The position numbers and the translations under genes are program-made. A DNA stretch of 42,869 bases, taken from NCBI GenBank assembly GCA_002383605.1, contig DFYK01000004.1:1-42869 (forward strand), written 5' to 3'. The stretch is from Proteiniphilum sp. UBA4084. GTDB taxonomy: Bacteria > Bacteroidota > Bacteroidia > Bacteroidales > Dysgonomonadaceae. The notes under the pieces are model-generated. The model made no database searches. It saw nothing but the letters and a program-made list of their open reading frames with translations, and was not told the origin of the DNA. Positions 16,320 to 24,158 of the stretch are shown here, in pieces. Position 1 is the stretch's first letter; every line of letters begins with the position of its first letter.

Positions 16320-16799
16320 ATGAGAGAAATCAATTTAACCACAAAGATAGCTGTTTATCTGTTAGAGGAATGCTCTGAAGTGGAAAAAAAATTAATTGAA
16401 GCAGCAAAAAACGCCACAACAAAAGCTTACGCACCCTATTCACAGTTCAGGGTGGGCGCAGCAGTATTGCTGGAGAATGGTGAGATGATCGCGGGAAACA
16501 ACCAGGAGAACGCCGCCTACCCTTCTGGTTTGTGCGCCGAACGAACCACGCTTTTCTTTGCCAACGCCACCTTTCCCGATCAAAAAGTGGAAGCTATCGC
16601 CATTGCCGCCTGGCACAACGGACAGTTTACCCATGACGTCATCACCCCTTGCGGTGCCTGCAGACAGGTACTGCTGGAGGCCGAAAATCGATTTCACTCC
16701 CCCGTGAAGGTATTGATGTACAGCGAAGAGGGCATCTTTGTGGTGCAGGCTATCAAAGACTTGTTACCCCTCAGCTTTGGAGATGAGATGCTGAAGTAA
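16320..16799 (+). CDS. cdd: Cytidine deaminase
   Basis: This 159-residue zinc enzyme deaminates cytidine and deoxycytidine in pyrimidine salvage. The zinc and catalytic motifs are complete: CAERTTLFFA (Cys and the catalytic Glu) and PCGACRQVL (two Cys). The substrate-binding YSQFRVGAAVLLENG lies near residue 40. The length fits the homotetrameric type with a short N-terminal extension. ATG at 16320 is the only plausible start and is preceded by GAGGAT. Confidence 0.94.
   Translation: MREINLTTKIAVYLLEECSEVEKKLIEAAKNATTKAYAPYSQFRVGAAVLLENGEMIAGNNQENAAYPSGLCAERTTLFFANATFPDQKVEAIAIAAWHNGQFTHDVITPCGACRQVLLEAENRFHSPVKVLMYSEEGIFVVQAIKDLLPLSFGDEMLK
16342..16349 (-). promoter_or_regulatory. -7 element for the LysM gene, inside cdd
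   Basis: The minus-strand reading is TATCTTTG, an exact TAnnTTTG match, 28 bases upstream of the glucosaminidase ATG and inside the first codons of cdd. Together with 16289-16296 it makes two promoters that face each other. Confidence 0.5.
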
Positions 16800-16811
16800 T
16801 AAATGCTCCCT

Positions 16812-17309
16812 TCAGAAGGAAGCTTCATACAAGGTGACCAGATACCACTTTTTATTGATCAATGAAAAGTAGTAATCGGCATAGATACCGTTGTTGATGC
16901 CGCGCAATTCCACGATGGCCGTATCGTTATTGAAGCGTACCACCTGATAGTACTGGTCGTATGGACGTGTCAGGTAAGTGCTGTCGTAGGTGAGATCAAG
17001 CATCTCCCAGTCATATTTTCCGATAGAATCACGCATTGGCGCCATTCCCTCATGTCCTGTATCCGGCACAATGACGCTGATGGGAAATTTAATCCGTTCA
17101 AACTGAAATGATTCTTCGGTGCTGAATCTGTGAATGAAATGGTCGAACTCCTCCTTACCAGAGGCAGTCAGATCATCGGGATTGCTACCAAGAGCCTCCC
17201 TTTCCAACTTTTCTTCACCCTGTTCCACGTTCTTCTTGCCCGAACCCTGAGAACAGGAGATGAAAAGAAAGATAAATAAACAGGGAATGATAAGACCTTT
17301 TGGTTTCAT
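16812..17309 (-). CDS. Lipoprotein, DUF4348-like
   Basis: This 165-residue lipoprotein has the signal MKPKGLIIPCLFIFLFISCSQG with the lipobox Cys near residue 19. The mature part has a charged linker and then a domain with DHFIHRFSTEESFQFERIKFP and a C-terminal NKKWYLVTLYEASF. This pattern resembles DUF4348 of Bacteroidales, though I would not insist on the family. The open frame reaches 17408, but that start would fall on the promoter at 17406-17413, which supports 17309. It converges on cdd with 12 bases between the stops. Function unknown. Confidence 0.75.
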   Translation of the reverse strand: MKPKGLIIPCLFIFLFISCSQGSGKKNVEQGEEKLEREALGSNPDDLTASGKEEFDHFIHRFSTEESFQFERIKFPISVIVPDTGHEGMAPMRDSIGKYDWEMLDLTYDSTYLTRPYDQYYQVVRFNNDTAIVELRGINNGIYADYYFSLINKKWYLVTLYEASF

Positions 17310-17405
17310 TCTTTTTTTATTTAATATTCGCTTTAAATGCCGTTGAGTGGATCGGTTTTGGAATGCCTTTGTGCACCTCTCACTGGCAAATAACCTATTC
17401 AGATG

Positions 17406-17413
17406 CAAAGGTA
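17406..17413 (-). promoter_or_regulatory. -7 element of the DUF4348-like lipoprotein gene
   Basis: The minus-strand reading is TACCTTTG, matching TAnnTTTG. The leader to the ATG at 17309 would be about 90 nt. Confidence 0.45.
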
Positions 17414-17471
17414 TAAAAAAAGTTGATACACAAACAGTAAAGCGATAATTTTCGATAAAAGAAAATATCGC

Positions 17472-17479
17472 TATCTTTG
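17472..17479 (+). promoter_or_regulatory. -7 element of the DUF4922 gene
   Basis: TATCTTTG matches TAnnTTTG and lies 20 bases before the ATG at 17500. The leader would be very short, about 14 nt. Confidence 0.5.
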
Positions 17480-17499
17480 TTTTATTAAAGCGACGTCAG

Positions 17500-18342
17500 A
17501 TGGATCTTTTAGATAAGATTAATGATTTATTTACCCTACAACAGGAACAATGGCCACAATTGAAAACAGCAATCGGCCAACGGGACATGATAAGGGAAAA
17601 GGTGTTTTCCTGGGGAGATGACTTCCGGGCGACAGTACAGTACAATCCCGCCAGGATCGTATCCACAGGGGCCGGCATCGATCAGAAAACAATCGAAAAG
17701 CGGCCCTGCTTCCTTTGCGAGGAAAACAGACATCCTCTGCAGAAGGGTATTCCCTTTTTGGGAAAATATGTTATACTCTGCAATCCATTCCCCATCCTGG
17801 AAAATCACCTCACCATTCCACTCCATTCTCATGTGCCCCAGCGAATCAGAAGAAAAGCGGGCGACATGCTTTCACTGGCAGAACAATTGCCGGGCTATGT
17901 GGTTTTTTATAACGGCCCCCGCAGCGGTGCCTCCGCACCCGATCATTTTCATTTACAGGCGGGTCTTCGGACCGCTGTCCTCATGCAAGGAGATCACGCA
18001 CTCCGTACCTGCATGATGATTGAAAGCACCGACAAGGAGGAGGTGGAAGAACTGTTTGAAGATGTATATCAATATCTTCATCATTTACAACCGAATGAAG
18101 AGGAGCCGATGATGAACGTGATTGCCTTCACGGAGCAAAACCGTTATAAACTGCATCTGTTTCCGCGCAAGGCCCATCGTCCCCGGCAATATTTTGAAGA
18201 GGGACACAAAAAGCTGATGATCAGTCCCGGCGCACTCGACATGGCCGGGTTTATCATCACCGTTCGGGAAGAAGATTTTAACAAGATCGGACCTGACGAT
18301 ATCGAAGATATTTACGCCCAGGTATCATTGTCGGTGATATAG
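17500..18342 (+). CDS. DUF4922 protein, GalT/HIT-like nucleotidyltransferase fold
   Basis: This 280-residue protein is typical of Bacteroidota DUF4922. It has a CxxC pair followed by His (RPCFLCEENRHP, near residue 70) and a HxHxQ signature (SGASAPDHFHLQAG, near residue 150), the hallmark of the GalT/HIT superfamily where the middle His is nucleotidylated. A substrate cannot be named. Homology at fold level to GDP-galactose phosphorylases suggests a sugar-nucleotide or dinucleotide phosphorylase. It is alone on the plus strand with its own promoter. Its TAG stop lies at the very edge of the downstream repeat. Confidence 0.82.
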   Translation: MDLLDKINDLFTLQQEQWPQLKTAIGQRDMIREKVFSWGDDFRATVQYNPARIVSTGAGIDQKTIEKRPCFLCEENRHPLQKGIPFLGKYVILCNPFPILENHLTIPLHSHVPQRIRRKAGDMLSLAEQLPGYVVFYNGPRSGASAPDHFHLQAGLRTAVLMQGDHALRTCMMIESTDKEEVEELFEDVYQYLHHLQPNEEEPMMNVIAFTEQNRYKLHLFPRKAHRPRQYFEEGHKKLMISPGALDMAGFIITVREEDFNKIGPDDIEDIYAQVSLSVI

Positions 18343-18380
18343 GAATCAGGGGTCAGATGTCAGGAGTCAGGAATCAGGGA

Positions 18381-18530
18381 TCAGGAATCAGCTCCGGTTG
18401 TAGAATGTTGTAAAATACAGCGGTGTAGGGATTAGTTTTGACTGACCGCTAACTTGACAACCGCTGTCTCCGACAAGCTTTCACTACCGTAGCTGACAGC
18501 TGACTCCTGAATCCTAAAAGCAAACCGCTG
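18381..18530 (-). repeat. Right arm of long inverted repeat (150 bp)
   Basis: Reverse complement of 15141-15297 with one substitution and one fewer 7-bp unit. The non-heptad core of about 100 bp is almost perfectly kept. The two arms bracket the 15.4-18.3 kb gene segment. Confidence 0.9.
18433..18440 (+). promoter_or_regulatory. Promoter-like -7 element inside the right repeat arm
   Basis: TAGTTTTG matches TAnnTTTG and points to serB, about 195 bases before its ATG. TTG at 18408-18410 is 22 bases upstream. It is the mirror image of the element at 15238-15245. Confidence 0.3.
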
Positions 18531-18633
18531 AAGGTAAAAACATTGCTTCGAAAAAGCTGAAACCTGAAAGCTGATTCCTGAAACCTAAAAAGCTGATCGC
18601 TGAACGCTGACAGCTGAACGCTAAAAAAAACAT

Positions 18634-19866
18634 ATGGAAAATTCAGAAATTATTTTACTCAACATCAACGGGGAGGACAAACAGGGGCTGACGGCAGCCC
18701 TCACTGAGATACTGGCGAAGCACGGCGCCTTCATCCTCGATATAGGCCAATCGGATATTCACAGGAACCTGTCGCTGGGTATCCTGTTCAAGTCGATGCA
18801 CAACAACTCAGGTGATATCCTGAAGGATCTGCTGTTCAAAGCGTACGAGATGGACGTAAACATCCGTTTTACGCCGATCACGGCAGAGCGTTATTCCAAC
18901 TGGGTGAACATGCAGGGCAAGAACAGATACATCATCACGCTGCTGGGAAGAATACTGACTGCCAAGCAGATTGCGGCCGTATCCCGGATTATTGCCGAGC
19001 AGAACCTCAACATCGACAACATGATCCGGCTCACGGGACGCATACCGCTCAATGAGGAGGAACGTGCTGCTAAGTCGTGCGTGGAACTGTCGGTGCGGGG
19101 CACGCCAAACGACCGGCAGCAGATGCAGCGATCGTTTTTGGAACTCTCCTCTTCGTTCAACTTCGACATCTCTTTTCAGGAGGAAAGCATGTATCGGCGC
19201 ATGCGGCGGCTCATCTGTTTCGACATGGACTCCACGCTCATACAGACGGAGGTGATTGATGAACTGGCAGAAAGAGCGGGGGTGGGTGAGCAGGTGAGGG
19301 CTATCACAGAATCGGCCATGCACGGTGAGATCGATTTTGAGGAGAGCTTCAGGCAACGTGTGAAGCTGTTGAAGGGGCTTGATGTCTCGGTGATGAGAGA
19401 AATCGCCATGAACCTGCCCATTACGGAGGGGCTCGACCGGTTGATGAAGGTGTTGCAAAAGGTAGGATTCAAAACAGCAATTCTCTCGGGAGGATTCACC
19501 TATTTCGGGAATTATCTGAAAGACAAATATGGTTTCGATTACATGTATGCCAACGAGCTGGAGATTGAAAACGGAAAGCTGACCGGCAATTATGTGGGAG
19601 ATGTGGTCGACGGCAAGAGAAAGGCTGAGCTGCTACGGCTCATTGCCCAGGTGGAACGGATCGACCTGCGGCAGGCAGTGGCCGTGGGTGACGGAGCCAA
19701 CGACCTGCCCATGCTGGGTATCGCCGGACTGGGTATCGCCTTCCATGCCAAACCCAAGGTAAAGCAAAACGCGGAGCAGTCACTCTCGACTGTCGGTATC
19801 GACGGCATCCTTTACTTTTTAGGATACAAAGACTCCATGCTCGACAGCAAAATACTGAATGGTTAA
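18634..19866 (+). CDS. serB: Phosphoserine phosphatase with N-terminal ACT domains
   Basis: This 410-residue enzyme makes L-serine from phosphoserine, the last step of serine synthesis. The N-terminal 180 residues hold an ACT pair (ILLNINGEDKQGLTAALTEI and ITLLGRILTAKQIAAVSRI), probably for serine feedback. The HAD phosphatase part starts at LICFDMDSTLIQTEVIDELA (the DxDST motif). It continues with TAILSGGFTYFGNYL (motif II) and VAVGDGANDLPMLGIAGLGIAFHAKPKV (motifs III-IV). The length fits the two-ACT SerB type. The ATG is immediately preceded by the A-rich end of the repeat. The gene is probably cotranscribed with the two downstream genes. Confidence 0.93.
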   Translation: MENSEIILLNINGEDKQGLTAALTEILAKHGAFILDIGQSDIHRNLSLGILFKSMHNNSGDILKDLLFKAYEMDVNIRFTPITAERYSNWVNMQGKNRYIITLLGRILTAKQIAAVSRIIAEQNLNIDNMIRLTGRIPLNEEERAAKSCVELSVRGTPNDRQQMQRSFLELSSSFNFDISFQEESMYRRMRRLICFDMDSTLIQTEVIDELAERAGVGEQVRAITESAMHGEIDFEESFRQRVKLLKGLDVSVMREIAMNLPITEGLDRLMKVLQKVGFKTAILSGGFTYFGNYLKDKYGFDYMYANELEIENGKLTGNYVGDVVDGKRKAELLRLIAQVERIDLRQAVAVGDGANDLPMLGIAGLGIAFHAKPKVKQNAEQSLSTVGIDGILYFLGYKDSMLDSKILNG

Positions 19867-19915
19867 AATAAGGTAAGATGACGCACGCCTGAGAACATCT
19901 AAAAAACTGATAATA

Positions 19916-20815
19916 ATGGATTTTGTAGATATACTATTAAACCGCATCGACGGTGAACCGGAACACAAGGGAGCAGCACACGCGCTGGTCTGTTTCACCA
20001 GGATCGAAACAGGCAAAAGACTGTGCAAGCTGGCATCGGAAACAGTGCTTCCTAAAACGGAAAAAACGTCGATCACCTTGTTGTACTTTGTTCACAATAC
20101 GCAGGAGCTGATGCAGGATGAACCGGCGGAAATGTTGCAAAATAGGTTGCTGGCCAATTTTAAGCCAAACGGTGAGAAGAGTAAAATCACCATGCGGCTG
20201 TTTATCAGGGAACAGGACGCGATGGTCAACGAAATCCGGAAAACAGCCGACGAGCAGGGTAGCAACCTGTTGCTAATTGGGCTGGATCATGATGAAATAG
20301 ACCTTAATGAAGCAGAGAAGTACGTACGGCTGAAGAATGACCCGACAAATTCTGAAGCTGTCATCCTGGATCAAATGGGCGAGAAGGAATCAGAGACGCT
20401 GAAACAGGTGTCATCCCTGCTGGAAAGGAACAGGATACCGACGGGCATCTTCCTCGATAATGGCCTTGCAGAAATAAACCAGATTTTTATTCCCGTACTC
20501 TGTAAAGCCGATATGCATATCTTTACCTTTATTTATCAGACTGCTCTGAAGGAAAATGTGCAGATCATGGTATGGGATGCGGTGGGAATCATTCAGTCGG
20601 GGCCCAAAATGCAGAAACTGTATCAGTTCATCGTCAAAAAGAGCGACGGACGGGTACACCTCTGGGACAATAACAAAAAGATTGAAAAGGAGTTTATACG
20701 GACTCAGGATCTTCTCATCACCGGTATCGACGGATGGAGCAGGCTTGTCGACACTCCCCTTACCTGGAAAGATTCACTTCCTTCCACACTGATCATCAAG
20801 GATTCATCAAACTGA
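19916..20815 (+). CDS. Orphan universal-stress-like protein
   Basis: This 299-residue soluble protein is not firmly recognised. The pattern of short hydrophobic strands (HALVCFTRI, SITLLYFVHN, NLLLIGLDHDE, QIFIPVLC, MHIFTFIY, VQIMVWDAVG, DLLITGIDGW) suggests two tandem universal-stress-protein-like domains (about residues 20-130 and 165-290). This arrangement resembles the cytoplasmic C-terminal region of large Bacteroidota cation:proton antiporters, but no membrane part is present here. The expected USP ATP-binding Gly-rich loop is not obvious. It starts 49 bases after serB and ends 6 bases before the TPR gene, so it is likely a partner of the TPR protein. Function unknown. Confidence 0.68.
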   Translation: MDFVDILLNRIDGEPEHKGAAHALVCFTRIETGKRLCKLASETVLPKTEKTSITLLYFVHNTQELMQDEPAEMLQNRLLANFKPNGEKSKITMRLFIREQDAMVNEIRKTADEQGSNLLLIGLDHDEIDLNEAEKYVRLKNDPTNSEAVILDQMGEKESETLKQVSSLLERNRIPTGIFLDNGLAEINQIFIPVLCKADMHIFTFIYQTALKENVQIMVWDAVGIIQSGPKMQKLYQFIVKKSDGRVHLWDNNKKIEKEFIRTQDLLITGIDGWSRLVDTPLTWKDSLPSTLIIKDSSN

Positions 20816-20821
20816 AACATT

Positions 20822-23038
20822 ATGCAATCGACCGACACCATAACCAAATTAAAAGTAATCCATTCTCACATCGAGCAACGAGATTTGAAGCAAACAATTG
20901 AAGGTGTCAAGGCTCTTGCTTCAATGTCGCAACAATGGGCCATTACCGAAAAAATATCAGAACTGGAAACCAATTATCAGTACATGCTCCACTACCTGAT
21001 TGAAGGGAAAAAGGATCCTGAGCAACAGCATATTTACGAGAAGCTGATCCGCGATCTCTATATGGTTGCCGACGATGCAGCCGAGCATCTGCTCCTGCAG
21101 GAGAGTTCTGCCCTCTTCTTTGAAAGGTCGCGCCAACAGCAGGTACGGCTCCCACTTTCTATGGATGAATACCGGAGCATCATAACCCGTCAGGCGGACA
21201 CCTTTTCTTTTATCAGCCTGCTCGAAGAGGGTGAAGAGAAGGACCGCCGCCTGAAAGAAAATGAGCTGACACACGAAAACACACTGCAGGATCTCTTTTA
21301 CAGCCTGTTTGTATCGCCAAGGGCCAATACTGACCTGATCGCCTCCTACCGGGCTTTTATGGATGACGACCTCATTCCGGTATACGACAAAAGTGTGTTC
21401 CTCTCTGCACTCACCATGAACCTGCTGCAACGCTTCGATGCTGCCAAGGTGGAACTGCTCCTCGATGTATGCGGCCGCCCCGACCCGGAGCTGGCTACAC
21501 GTGCCATCATCGGCATCATTCCCATCTTCCAGACCTATACTGCCCGATGGTCGCTCTATCCCGAGTGCGGCAACAGGCTGAAACTGTTGTCGGACGACAA
21601 GCTGTTTAACCGGCGCTTTGTAGCAGCCATCATCGGCTTCATTCAGGCACACGAAACGGAGAAGATCACCAAAAGGCTCACTGAGGAGATCCTCCCGGAG
21701 ATGATGAAACTGAGCCCGATGATCGGCAAGAAAATAAACCTCGATGAGTGGATGGGCGAGAGCGGACTGGATGAAAAAAACCCCGAATGGCAGAAGATAC
21801 TCGATGAAAGTGGGCTGACAGATAAGCTACAGGAGTTTTCCGAGCTGCAACTCGAAGGCGCCGATGTGTTCCACTCCACCTTCTCCAACCTGAAGTCCTA
21901 TCCCTTCTTTCAGGAAATGAGTAACTGGTTTCTGCCTTTCAATCCCCGGCATAGCAGCATCAGACAGCTTTTCTCGGACAAGTCTGAAGGCGCTTCACTA
22001 ATCGAGACCATGCTCCGCTCGTCGCTGATCTGCAACTCCGACAAATATTCATTCTGTTTCAGCGTCATGATGATGCCGGAAAACTATCGCCGCATGATGA
22101 TTACACAGCTGGGTGCCGAGGGTGAGGAACTCACAAAGATGCAGGCTGAGGAAGAGGTGCTGAAGCCCTATCAGAAAGAGGATACGCTGATCAAGCAATA
22201 TATACAGGACCTTTACCGTTTCTTCAAGCTCTACAAGCGGAGTACCGGGTTTGGAGACATTTTCGGTCTGCCGCTGAACTATCACCTCATTGAGGCTTTT
22301 CACCCTGTGGTACTGCAACCACGTCATCTGGAGCAGATTGCTCTTTATTATTTTGAGAAAAACAACTTCAGCGAAGCGCTTACAGCCTACATGATGCTGG
22401 CGGAGACAGGTGTAACCAAAAGTGAGGTATGGCAGAAAATCGGCTACTGCAGACAGATGCTGGCAGATATCGGCGGAGCCCTGGAAGCTTATCTGCATGC
22501 CGATCTGATTGATGAAAACAATACCTGGGTCATACATCGTATCGCACATTGCTACAGGATGCTGAAGCAACCCGAGACAGCACTGATCTATTATCGCAGG
22601 CTCGAACAGTTCAGACCCGACGATCTCCAGATTCAGCTCAATATCGGCCATTGCTATCTGGAGCTAAAACAGTATGACACGGCGCTTAACTTCTATTTCA
22701 AGGTAGAACTGCTCGACAGCCGCAACAGGCGTGCCTGGCGCTCGGTGGCATGGTGTGCATTCCTGTCGCGCAAGTTCGACGTGGCCCAAAAATATTATGC
22801 CCTGATACTGGAAAATGAACCCAATGCCCACGATTACCTCAACGCGGGCCATGTGGAGCTTTGCCTGGAAGAGAACAAAAAGGCGGTGCAGTTCTATCAG
22901 ACCTCGATGGAAAAGGCCGGCAGCTTTGATGCCTTCCGGTCTATGCTTACCGAAGACGAGGATGAATTGCAGGAAGCGGGTGTGAATACGGCCCTGTTAC
23001 CAATCATCCTGGATAAGATCAGGTATGAGATTGGATGA
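20822..23038 (+). CDS. Large tetratricopeptide-repeat protein
   Basis: This 738-residue protein has no signal peptide or clear membrane segment. The N-terminal two thirds are helical and unrecognised. The C-terminal part, from about residue 500, holds at least four TPR units, for example FSEALTAYMMLAETGV, GGALEAYLHADLIDENN, QYDTALNFYFKVELLDSRN and FDVAQKYYALILENEPN. TPR proteins are scaffolds for protein partners. The spacing of 6 bases from the USP-like gene argues for joint translation and perhaps a complex. A link to serine metabolism is possible only through operon position. Confidence 0.82.
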   Translation: MQSTDTITKLKVIHSHIEQRDLKQTIEGVKALASMSQQWAITEKISELETNYQYMLHYLIEGKKDPEQQHIYEKLIRDLYMVADDAAEHLLLQESSALFFERSRQQQVRLPLSMDEYRSIITRQADTFSFISLLEEGEEKDRRLKENELTHENTLQDLFYSLFVSPRANTDLIASYRAFMDDDLIPVYDKSVFLSALTMNLLQRFDAAKVELLLDVCGRPDPELATRAIIGIIPIFQTYTARWSLYPECGNRLKLLSDDKLFNRRFVAAIIGFIQAHETEKITKRLTEEILPEMMKLSPMIGKKINLDEWMGESGLDEKNPEWQKILDESGLTDKLQEFSELQLEGADVFHSTFSNLKSYPFFQEMSNWFLPFNPRHSSIRQLFSDKSEGASLIETMLRSSLICNSDKYSFCFSVMMMPENYRRMMITQLGAEGEELTKMQAEEEVLKPYQKEDTLIKQYIQDLYRFFKLYKRSTGFGDIFGLPLNYHLIEAFHPVVLQPRHLEQIALYYFEKNNFSEALTAYMMLAETGVTKSEVWQKIGYCRQMLADIGGALEAYLHADLIDENNTWVIHRIAHCYRMLKQPETALIYYRRLEQFRPDDLQIQLNIGHCYLELKQYDTALNFYFKVELLDSRNRRAWRSVAWCAFLSRKFDVAQKYYALILENEPNAHDYLNAGHVELCLEENKKAVQFYQTSMEKAGSFDAFRSMLTEDEDELQEAGVNTALLPIILDKIRYEIG

Positions 23039-23064
23039 TGAGCAGATGTGCAAATTACTTGCTA

Positions 23065-23145
23065 ACGGCTGCATGTTCGACAATTGCTTCGCTAAAGCTG
23101 ATCGCTGAACGCTGACAGCTAAAAAGCTGACGGCTGATCGCTATA
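23065..23145 (+). repeat. Dispersed repeat, locus 4
   Basis: One plus-strand head at 23065-23101 (ACGGCTG...AGCTGA) is followed by heptads to about 23145. These overlap the last eight codons and the TAG stop of nadD on the other strand. It lies between the convergent ends of the TPR gene and nadD. Confidence 0.78.
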
Positions 23146-23724
23146 AAGTCGATTCTTTTTGATATAATCATATACCCTGGGTGGGAGAAAGGCGCGCATA
23201 TCTTTGCCTTCTTCGATGGCATGGCGAATGAACGTGGAAGATATTTCCACCTCGGGCGCATTGACCAGCTGCACCGATTTGCGCAGTCTTTTGGGGATTC
23301 GGATATTTTCACCCGGCCGGGGATAGATAAGGATCTGATAGCGTTCCATAATCTGCTCGTAATCTTTCCATTTATCGAATAGCAACCAGTTGTCCCCTCC
23401 AATGATCAACGAAAAGCGCCTGTCGGGATGTTCCTGTGTGAGTGCATTCAGCGTGTCAATGGTGTAGGAGGGGCGCGGCATACGAAACTCCACGTCCGAT
23501 ACTTTGAGATTGTCATAATCCGCCAGTGCCAGCCGCGCCATCTCCAGGCGTATATCATCCGGCAACAGGCTCTCTTTCACTTTCAATGGATTGTGGGGCG
23601 TGACCACAAACCAGACCTCATCCACATAGGTGAAGGCGCTGATGTAACCGGCCAGCATGAGATGTCCCATGTGGATGGGATTGAATGATCCTGAGAATAA
23701 GCCTGTCTCAATTTGTTTTTCCAT
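23119..23724 (-). CDS. nadD: Nicotinate-nucleotide adenylyltransferase
   Basis: This 201-residue enzyme joins nicotinate mononucleotide to AMP in NAD synthesis. The nucleotidyltransferase motif GSFNPIHMGHLMLAGYI (HxGH) and the C-terminal EISSTFIRHAIEEGKDMRAFLPPRVYDYI (ISSTxxR) are intact. The usual family end is close to KKNRLY. Here a further SDQPSAF and the TAG stop are encoded by repeat sequence, so the tail appears to be added. The gene converges on the TPR gene. No clear promoter of its own was found. Confidence 0.94.
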   Translation of the reverse strand: MEKQIETGLFSGSFNPIHMGHLMLAGYISAFTYVDEVWFVVTPHNPLKVKESLLPDDIRLEMARLALADYDNLKVSDVEFRMPRPSYTIDTLNALTQEHPDRRFSLIIGGDNWLLFDKWKDYEQIMERYQILIYPRPGENIRIPKRLRKSVQLVNAPEVEISSTFIRHAIEEGKDMRAFLPPRVYDYIKKNRLYSDQPSAF

Positions 23725-23742
23725 TGTTCCTTCTTTTCGAAT

Positions 23743-23772
23743 AAAAAAACCGATGCATCTTCCGATACACCG
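23743..23772 (-). terminator. Intrinsic terminator after the GlsB-like gene
   Basis: On the minus strand a 9-bp stem with two G-U pairs (CGGTGTATC / GATGCATCG) encloses a GGAA tetraloop and is followed by G and seven T. It separates the GlsB-like gene from nadD, so nadD would need its own promoter or readthrough. Confidence 0.72.
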
Positions 23773-23800
23773 ATCTTTGTGTCTTTTTTACTGATTTCAA

Positions 23801-24043
23801 TCAGGCTCGCTTGAAGAGAGAGATGATCCAGAGCAACAGGATTGCCCCCACCAGTGCCGTAACAAGGCTTCCAATAATTCCTCCTGCAGCAATACCCAAC
23901 AGGCCGAAAACCCATCCGCCGATTACTGCGCCTGCGATACCCACCAAAAGATTGACTATAAAACCAAAGCCGCCTCCTCTCATTAATTTACCCGCGAGCC
24001 ATCCTGCTATTGCTCCAATGATAATCCACCATAACCAACTCAT
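23801..24043 (-). CDS. GlsB/YeaQ/YmgE family membrane protein
   Basis: This 80-residue, very hydrophobic protein is glycine rich, with three predicted transmembrane helices. The opening MSWLWWIIIGAIAGWLAGKLMRGGG and the glycine pattern GIAGAVIGGWVFGLLGIAAGG are typical of the transglycosylase-associated / GlsB family. Members are often induced by general or acid stress, but the molecular role is unknown, and the family name does not imply enzyme activity. It is monocistronic, with a good terminator behind it. Confidence 0.88.
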   Translation of the reverse strand: MSWLWWIIIGAIAGWLAGKLMRGGGFGFIVNLLVGIAGAVIGGWVFGLLGIAAGGIIGSLVTALVGAILLLWIISLFKRA

Positions 24044-24158
24044 AATAATAATGTTTTTTAGTGTGAATACTTGTTGATTAACTCATAAGAACTCAAACTT
24101 CTCATCTCCTTAAACATCCTCAGAACAGAAATTGTTTAAAAAAATCAAAAAGCTTTAT

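Larger units (their letters stand above)
18342..18627. repeat. Dispersed repeat, locus 3 (between DUF4922 and serB)
   Basis: The 291-base gap is repeat throughout. Heads of 37 nt lie at 18388-18424 (minus), 18460-18496 (plus) and 18524-18560 (plus). The leftward heptad tract runs to the DUF4922 stop, and the rightward tract ends in GCTAAAAAAAA directly before the serB ATG. Confidence 0.83.

Noticed and set aside
16808..16818. Small hairpin CCTTCAGAAGG between cdd and the lipoprotein gene
   Set aside because: A 5-bp stem with a one-base loop and no T-run is too weak to call a terminator.
17310..17408. Upstream start for the DUF4348-like lipoprotein
   Set aside because: It would hide the lipoprotein signal internally and begins on top of a TAnnTTTG element.
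15141..18530. Insertion sequence or composite transposon
   Set aside because: The segment between the inverted repeats holds ordinary Bacteroidota genes and no transposase or recombinase, and no target-site duplication was seen.
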